Below are positions 57,387-64,000 of a stretch of 64,000 nt of DNA, one piece after another. A model generated the notes under the pieces. The model made no database searches and had not been told where the DNA came from. It was given only the letters and a program-made list of their open reading frames with translations. Position 1 is the first letter of the stretch; every line of letters starts with the position of its first letter. Position numbers and translations under genes: made by a program. The stretch comes from Phallus indusiatus (taxonomy: Eukaryota > Basidiomycota > Agaricomycetes > Phallales > Phallaceae): the NCBI GenBank assembly GCA_027605045.1, contig JAQFWX010000004.1, forward strand, positions 2,366,683 to 2,430,682, written 5' to 3'.

Positions 57387-59097
57387 AAAACTAAAAAAAC
57401 GTGTTTGTTTTTGATTTGCATGTATGTATGCTGTCCAAATTTTTTTGATTTATGTATTGAAAGGTCGAGACCCGTGTACCTTTATGATATGATGAGCTTG
57501 TGTATTGACAGATCGACTTTAGGTACATACTTGCATGTGTGTGAAGATTATCGTCTACATTCAAAAGGGTCTCCGTCTCTGCAAAAAATGAACAATCTAT
57601 GGGCGTTTTAAATCTCTGAGAATCATTACCCAAACTGTGGTTAACACACGACCACAGATCCGCTGGTTCCGCCTGTCAACTCCAAAACTCTAGCTTCTAA
57701 GCTTCTGAGCATGACGCCGTATTCATCGGACTTGTTATACCAAGACCATATTAGGAATTAAGCCAGATGAAGAGTGATAACCACCAAAGAACCAATCAGA
57801 TTACCCGTGTGTAATTCCTACTTATTGACTTTTCTCACCTCCTACATACATAATAGGTGCACCTACTCATCTTTAGTCAAAAGACCTTGAGGCTGACCCT
57901 GTGAATTCGAATTCAGGGACATTACTCGTAAGCAGACATACATTTTTGAATTCTGACAGCTTAGTTACGTGACACTTCCCATCTCTCCCGGACATTGCTA
58001 ATCCCGATTCATCCAGGCATGTAGTCTACATCTGGTCAGATTAGCCCTACTAACGGAGATGAGAACAAGTAAACACTCGGCCGATTCCTTTCCGGTGATG
58101 TAGCACCTCGAAACATCTGACCTAATGATGAACTACCGTGTACCTCAAATTCTGTTAAGAGCCATCGCCCCTGATTTCAACGCAATGGAAGGCAGCGATA
58201 GTTTCCGGAATACAGGGTCTCAATAGTTCGTACTGCGTCGAGATTTCAAGTCATCGCGAAGACAAGACAGGGTGCCTTCCTTTTCCGGATCCCCGCCCAA
58301 ACGCTCATGACACGGAGGGAAAGAAAAAAATACTAATGTCGCTGTCTGTCTAGATCTTGAAGGTATTATTTGTTTCATACCCGCTTCGTGACAAACTGAT
58401 TTTAATTTCCCTGAATGGAATCTGACGAAAAAGTGCTACTGGTCAGCCCTAAATACTTCAACTTGTGTCCAGTTCTCCAAAAAAAACAACTTTCAATTAG
58501 TCCTTTCCCGCATAAATGTAAGATGGTCGTACCCAAACCACTATGCATCCATAAACAGGAACATTTTTTTAACAGCGAGGGCGAAGTGTGTGAGGACGTC
58601 ACGGGCGAGGATAAGCGTTTGTCTTATTCTTCAATAATGATCCGACCCGCAATGCACTCGTTTACTGAGAAGGTACTCAGACCATTGAAACAGTCAGCCT
58701 TCTCGTAACTCTACTTACCAAGATAATCTTGTGACGCAGCCCGGAGTTGTCAATGTCTTAAACTAAATAGTGTGTCAACGACTACCTTCTCACAATGAAT
58801 TTCGAAGCAATAGCATTCAAAATCCGTCTTTCGAATTTTACTATTTGATAACATAAGTGACAAGTTCTTGTCTTCATTATAAATTGTCATACATACTGCG
58901 TGAGTATTACCATAAAGATTACGCGACACGTCCTACATAGCGCGCAGAAGACCAGAATGATTTCGGAGCCGATAAAGGTTGATTTCATTAACTTCGTTTA
59001 AGTGAGTGACTAGGTTGAGTCATAGTAAATTCACCTACGGTTGCCTCTTTTTAAAACCAACTTATTTTCCAAACTTCACTTTCCTTCACGCACCAAC
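57387..59097. other. 1.7-kb spacer between the two GNAT paralogues
   Basis: No supported gene. A 97-codon open frame at 58415-58708 has no recognisable family and no coding signal beyond length. The near-palindrome GAATTCGAATTC is at about 57902-57913. TGAGTCA at 59016-59022 lies 76 bp before the second GNAT start. Confidence 0.4.
59016..59022 (+). promoter_or_regulatory. TGAGTCA motif upstream of GNAT copy 2
   Basis: Exact AP-1/Gcn4 consensus in the 100 bp before the ATG at 59098. Copy 1 has two GAGTCA motifs at comparable distance (70-95 bp). Binding is an inference. Confidence 0.3.
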
Positions 59098-59748
59098 ATG
59101 AGCGCACATAAACTGCCTCTCGATTATGAGCTTGTATCCCCCTGGGGACGTATCAAACTAGCTCCCGCAAAGGACGATGACAATCTTGATATGATCGCTC
59201 TTCGTATTGACCCCGAAACTCGGAGATACCTACCTTACATGCCAGCTGATCTGACCTTGGAGCAATGGAAACAGCGCAGAAAGGAACGCTCGGACAGCAA
59301 AGAAACTTGGGACCTCAATATCTATTTTACCTCCCAGGAAGACTGTTCTACTAATTCTTCCGGCCAAACATCGTCTTTCGTCGGTGAATGTGGAGTTTCC
59401 CATATAGATTTCGCAAACAAGACTGGTGAAGTTGGAGTTATAATTCGTTCAGACCTCTATCGCAAATTTATTGCTACCGAGACGTTGTATTGTAACTTGG
59501 TCCTCGCATTCGAGCACCCTCAGCTGGAGCTGTATCGTGTATCATTCGTCACGGCTGCCATAAATGTGCGGATGAGGAATTGGTTGGAACGTTTCGGTAT
59601 TGCTTTGGACTACCGAAAGAAGGACGCGTGGTCAGATGGAGAAGGTGGTCGATTAGATGTCGTTGTTTATACTATTTTTAGGCGCGATTGGCCTGCACTG
59701 AAAGATAGAATGAAGGAGGAATTGGACAGGCGGCTTCTCAATCACTGA
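59098..59748 (+). CDS. GNAT-family acetyltransferase (RimJ/RimL-like), copy 2
   Basis: Intronless, 216 residues, paralogue of the gene at 56709. It starts MSAHKLPLDYELVSPWGRIK. It has RIDPETRRYLPYMPADLTLE, ETWDLNIYFTSQEDCSTNSS (shorter loop), FVGECGVSHIDFANKTGEVG, VIIRSDLYRKFIATETLYCN, FEHPQLELYRVSFVTAAINV and RMRNWLERFGIALDYRKKDA. Substitutions relative to copy 1 are spread evenly, with no stop or frameshift. Both copies therefore look functional. The acceptor substrate is unknown. Confidence 0.85.
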   Translation: MSAHKLPLDYELVSPWGRIKLAPAKDDDNLDMIALRIDPETRRYLPYMPADLTLEQWKQRRKERSDSKETWDLNIYFTSQEDCSTNSSGQTSSFVGECGVSHIDFANKTGEVGVIIRSDLYRKFIATETLYCNLVLAFEHPQLELYRVSFVTAAINVRMRNWLERFGIALDYRKKDAWSDGEGGRLDVVVYTIFRRDWPALKDRMKEELDRRLLNH

Positions 59749-60062
59749 AACATGGACTGTCTTTACTGCCAAACCTAAATAGAAATGTTATACAATTCGC
59801 ATTACGAGTTACAAAACTGTACTCATAATTTAACGGGTTCTTGTCCTTCTATCTTTCAAATGGTTTGTAGATTATAGCTTGCTATTTGCAAATCTCACTC
59901 CTTGACCTCGCAGCGTGTTGGCTGATTACACACCAATTCGCCGGCCCGCAGTCAGCTAGAATCTCGTGACTAGAGAGCCAATCGGACCGTCTGCGATAAA
60001 GTCGCAGCTTCTTATATACCCTCGAAGTCTAGTTCTTGCTACCAATTTCTCATCCTGTACCC
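59749..60062. promoter_or_regulatory. Promoter region of alpha/beta hydrolase gene
   Basis: 314 bp; TTATATACCC at about 60012-60021 is TATA-like, some 45 bp before the ATG at 60063. No gene. Confidence 0.45.
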
Positions 60063-61474
60063 ATGGCAGCTGTAGAGGTAGATCCAAACCATAATGCACT
60101 CCTGCCCGCGTTTGAAGCTCGGCTAGAACCCGAATACGTTGCTCTTTACAACCAACATATCCGAGGCCATAAATTAGCTCATGAATTCACTGTGGAGGAG
60201 AACAGGGAAACCCTGTTATTCTTAGTTTTGGGTGAGCGGCTCGGGTCACTGATTGTTGACTTCGTTTTTCTCCGTTCGTTATACCCGTCATGTCGAATTC
60301 GTCATAGCGGGAGTACATATGATAATTCTTATTGAAAGCTTCCGAGCACTGTTATTTTCAGAATGAGTTGGGATTGAACTAATGCATTGATAAAAGGAAA
60401 GAACCCGGACCCCAGGTCGGGGGAATTGAACATGCTACCATTACTGTGTCAGACGGAGCGAAGATTCCGTTGGTAATTTACAGGCCCACTGAGGAACAAA
60501 AGCGTATCAGTGCTGGAGAAGGAAAACTTCCACCTGTTCATATTAACGTACACGGAGGAGGTATGATTCATTATCTCTCGTCCGTTGAATAATCACAAGA
60601 AAAATAATAACCACCAACTTACTACCATAAGGTTGGGTACTTGGTAATGCTGGAGATGACGAATCTTGGATAAGAAACGCCGTTTCAGCTACAGGATGCG
60701 TCGTTGTTGACGTAACTTATCGTTTAGCTCCAGAATATCGACTGCCTACACCAATAAACGATGTATGGGATACCCTTGTGTATGTCGCAGAGAATGCGCA
60801 AGAGTTGGGTATCGATCCCACCCGAATTAGTATCGGAGGATTTTCAGCTGGAGGGCATATCGCGGCTGTTTTATCCCATCGTGCACGAGACAAGGGATTA
60901 CCTAACAATGGAAAACTCGTATTCGCACTGATGGTTATTCCAGTGACTGACGCAAATGCTCTTGATACTTATTCGCACGTTAGAAAAGGTAAATTATTAA
61001 AGCACATACGAAAATCATTGCACACCTGGTTTTTAGATGTCCCATATTCTTCATGGAATGAATGTTATTATGGACCTTTTCTCTCCTATGCACGAATGTC
61101 ATGGTTCTACAAATACGCACTACCACTGCCAGTGACCGATGCAGTTCTTACGGACCCGGAAATATCCCCCTTACACTCGAAGAATTTCAAAGGATTGCCG
61201 CCGACCTTAGTTTACCCAGCTGAGATAGATGTTTTACGGGAGGAAGGGTTAGCTTATGCAAAAAAGCTACAGGAAGAAGGGGACGGTTGGGTCGAATGTG
61301 TACTTGCTAAGGGAGTACCTCATCCTTTCCCGCACCAGGTGAGCCCGTTCCCATATTTTGGTATGACAGGGGCTGAAAAAATAGTAGACAGCAGCCACTC
61401 CAAGGGCGAGAGAATTTGTTGAGAAATCAACGACAAGATTGAGGGAGGCATATGCAGGCCTTTTGACACGCTGA
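60063..61474 (+). CDS. Alpha/beta hydrolase fold-3 (HSL/lipase-esterase type)
   Basis: Serine hydrolase of the hormone-sensitive-lipase-like class, cytosolic (no signal peptide). Five exons. The oxyanion motif HGGG is in PPVHINVHGGG and WVLGNAGDDESWIRNAVSAT. VVDVTYRLAPEYRLPTPIND precedes the nucleophile elbow in ISIGGFSAGGHIAAVL (G-F-S-A-G). The acidic residue is probably Asp in PTLVYPAEIDVLREEGLAYA; the His is in GVPHPFPHQ. The end after a short intron is TAATPRAREFVEKSTTRLRE ... GLLTR. Members hydrolyse short acyl esters or carbamates; the natural substrate cannot be told. The terminal exon is missing from simple open-frame reading, which would stop at 61422. Confidence 0.88.
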
Positions 61475-61737
61475 ATTTGCAGCTATGCCGACAAGATATC
61501 GAGGAGTTAGGAACCTTAAACTAAATATTAAAGTAAATTTCTTCTTAGGAATGTGATTCGAGAATACAAGGAATTTTTGCGATCCATGTCCAGAGAGTTT
61601 TGCAAGCCTGATCATTGCCGAGTTTAAAGTCAAGAGCAACTATAGTCGAGTAGCGGAGTTCTAATCCTACAGTTTTCTCGAGCGCCCGTTTCAAAAACTC
61701 AAAAACTATATCTTCAAACGACGGCCAAGGAGGCGTC

Positions 61738-63941
61738 ATGTTGGTCCTATACGAAACTGCTCTTGGATACTGTTTGTTTAAACTCACGAATGACGCGAAG
61801 CTCAATTCGTCAGACTTGTATAAGGAGTTTGAGTCTCCAGAGCGGGCCAACAGTCTGTACGGTACACTTCCTTTCGATGTTCTATTTCCAAGTTGACTGG
61901 AAAACGCTTATATAGACTAAAACTTCGTGCTATCCATCGATTTACTTCGACTGCGACGGCTGTAGAAGACTATACTTCAATTCAAGAAGGAAAATTGCCC
62001 AAAGGCCTCAAACAGTTCTTGTCGGACGAGATTGTTAATAAGGGCAAAGGAAAAGAGACCTTGGCAATTGTTGAGCCTAAGCTTGGTGAACTTCAGTTGC
62101 TAATGTATACATGAGTCTGTCGCTTACTCCTTTCAAGCCAACGCCATATCAAAAAAATTGGGCATCAATGTTGTCGCTGACAGTGCTACTCTGGAGCTTT
62201 ATCGTGGAATCCGAGGGCAATTAGCGGCATTACTAGACGGACTGAACCCAGCGGATTTGGCTACTATGAGTCTTGGTTTAAGTCATTCTCTTTCGCGGTA
62301 TGTCATAATATACTACACACCATCTGTTCTTAGGCTCAACTTGTCGCAAAAAGGTTCAAGTTGAAATTCTCCCCTGACAAGGTCGACACTATGGTCATTC
62401 AGGCAATTGCGTTACTTGACGATTTGGATAAGGAAATCAACATCTACTCAATGCGTGTAAAAGTACGCTCATGGCATTTGGCTTCTATTCATTCTCTAAA
62501 CATTTTTGCCTAGGAATGGTACGGTTGGCATTTCCCAGAGATGGGTAAAATCATCACAGACAATCTTGCATATGCAAAGGTTGTGCGATTAATGGGTATG
62601 TATATGTGTTCTTTAGTTTTCAAATGTTCCGCAACTCTAATGCGTCGTAAACAGGATTCCGTACAAATGCTGCTTCAACCGATTTTGCCTCCATCCTTCC
62701 CGAGGATTTGGAAGCTACATTGAAGGTTGCCGCTGAGATTAGTATGGGAACAGAAATCTCGGACGCCGACATAAACCACATCTTCTCTCTATGTGATCAA
62801 GTCATTTCAATCACAGATTACCGGACACAACTTGCTGAATACCTTCGTAATCGTATGAGTGCCATCGCACCAAACTTGACTGCTCTGGTTGGTGAACTTG
62901 TCGGTGCAAGATTAATCAGCCACGCAGGAAGCTTATTAAATTTGGCCAAACATCCAGCCAGTACGGTCCAGATTCTCGGAGCTGAAAAGGCCCTTTTCCG
63001 TGCCCTCAAAACAAAACATGATACCCCAAAATATGGTTTAATTTACCATGTAAGTCGAGAAGATCGTCGATTTAGATTAGGCTCCTCAAATTGTTTTTCA
63101 AACCAAGGCTTCATTGATCGGACAAGCACCGCCAAAATTAAAAGGAAAGGTATGTCAGATATGTTGTTGATGTCATGGCGCATTCCTGTTAAATGAGTCA
63201 ATATAGATGGCTCGTATGGTCGCCACCAAAGCAGCCTTATCCATCCGTGTCGACGCCCTTACAGATGCGGAAGGCAAATCAGAACCTTCCGCTCCAACAA
63301 TTGGTGTCGAAAACCGCGCAAAACTAGAGTCACGTCTTCGCGCTCTAGAATACCAAAATGATGTGGGTGGCATCCGCAACTTCGCCGACCCGTCGTCTTC
63401 GAAGAAACAAAAGAAGTTCGAGATGAACGCAGAGGTAAAGACGTATAATACTGCAGCTGATGCTGTAGATTTGCTACCGACGCAACGGGATACTGCTGAC
63501 ATGAGTCCTGTTGAACGGGCTGTCAAAGTTGCGATGGATGTCAAGGAAGAGAAGAAACGTGCCAAGGAGGAGAAAAAGAAGCAAAAGGAGAAGGAGAAGG
63601 CGAAGAAGGAAGAGGATGATGAGGGGATGGAGGTTGATTCGACGCTCAAATCCGTCAATGGTAGAGACGAGGAATCACCGGATGCGAAAGCTGAGCAGAA
63701 GCGGTTGAAGAAAGAGGCAAAGAAAGCTGAGAAAGAGAAGAAGGAAAAGGCTAAGGAAGATGACAAGGAAGAGGTTAAAGAGAAAAAGAAGGACAAGAAG
63801 AAAGATAAAGAAGTCAAGGCGAATGGTAGTTCACCTGACAAGAGCGAGAAGAAGAAGCGGAAACGAGAGGAGGAAGAGACACATGTCGACGTCGCAGAGG
63901 ATCAGTCGAAAGAGAAGAAAAAGAAAAAACATAAAGCTTGA
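61738..63941 (+). CDS. NOP58: NOP58 box C/D snoRNP core protein
   Basis: NOP58 pairs with NOP56, fibrillarin and Snu13 in box C/D snoRNPs that guide rRNA 2'-O-methylation and processing in the nucleolus. The N-terminal domain is [40 protein letters not shown]. The central part is [56 protein letters not shown]. The Nop domain is [60 protein letters not shown]. Then [20 protein letters not shown] and a long KKE/KKD tail ending KKKKKHKA, as in yeast NOP58. About seven exons. In the intron after PKL the next exon opens [11 protein letters not shown] searched its introns by eye for intronic box C/D snoRNA motifs and found none convincing. Confidence 0.96.
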
Positions 63942-64000
63942 AAGTGTTGCTTGTATTATACTTTTGGGGTTATGTGTATACATTTATCTATCAATCATAA

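Noticed and set aside
57890..57925. Possible LTR or attachment site around the GAATTCGAATTC near-palindrome
   Set aside because: Too short, with no second copy or target duplication in the window.
58415..58708. 97-codon frame between the GNAT genes
   Set aside because: Composition is not gene-like and nothing matches a family; a minus-strand frame over the same bases is equally open.
61738..63941. Intronic box C/D snoRNAs in NOP58
   Set aside because: Expected from other eukaryotes, but no intron has paired C (RTGATGA) and D (CTGA) boxes at suitable spacing with terminal stems that I can see.

Overview
The window is nuclear DNA from a filamentous basidiomycete, most likely an Agaricomycete. 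The evidence is that nearly every gene is cut by several short introns (about 50-80 nt, GT...AG with CTNA-like branch points) and that the proteins include families typical of mushrooms: DUF6535 membrane proteins, secreted ferritin-like proteins, a Crinkler/FunK1-type kinase, and Ser/Thr-rich single-pass proteins with an Ig-like ectodomain. I see no rRNA, tRNA, CRISPR array or intact transposon. There are about 22 supported protein genes plus a fragment at the left edge. All gene models are spliced by eye from splice signals and reading frame, so exon borders are predictions.

Layout. 1-2.3 kb: sparse, with the tail of an unknown gene and one orphan exon-like stretch. 2.3-3.3 kb (-): ESF2, with an apparent 1-nt frameshift in an A-run. 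4.1-11.0 kb (+): three tandem secreted ferritin-like paralogues that share an unusual exon of 7-10 nt; a fold-back (MITE-like) element with 84-bp arms lies between the first two. 11.3-17.8 kb: EAF-type elongation factor (-), KRR1 (-), divergent NCBP3-like (+), and an MTP18-type mitochondrial protein (-). 18.1-20.7 kb (+): Crinkler-like kinase with a duplicated header exon. 21.3-29.2 kb: Asn/Gly-rich low-complexity protein (-), eIF2B-delta (-) and, 93 bp away, divergent RAT1/XRN2 (+). 30.4-35.4 kb: two Ser-rich or charged proteins of unknown function. 36.3-39.5 kb (+): DUF6535 membrane protein. 40.6-42.1 kb (+): cell-surface single-pass protein. 42.9-49.0 kb (+): very long Ser/acidic/coiled-coil protein. 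50.3-52.1 kb (+): C2H2 zinc-finger factor. 53.6-56.3 kb (+): ketopantoate reductase-like protein with a 1.1-kb intron. 56.7-59.7 kb (+): two paralogous GNAT acetyltransferases. 60.1-61.5 kb (+): alpha/beta hydrolase. 61.7-63.9 kb (+): NOP58.

Functionally the window is rich in RNA and ribosome-production genes (ESF2, KRR1, RAT1, NOP58, eIF2B-delta, NCBP3-like, EAF-like). Lineage-specific genes lie between them: the ferritin-like trio, the Crinkler kinase, the DUF6535 protein and the GNAT pair. The most unusual structures are the symmetric duplicated exon in the Crinkler kinase, the recurrent micro-exons, and the RAT1 start codon that forms a coding exon by itself.
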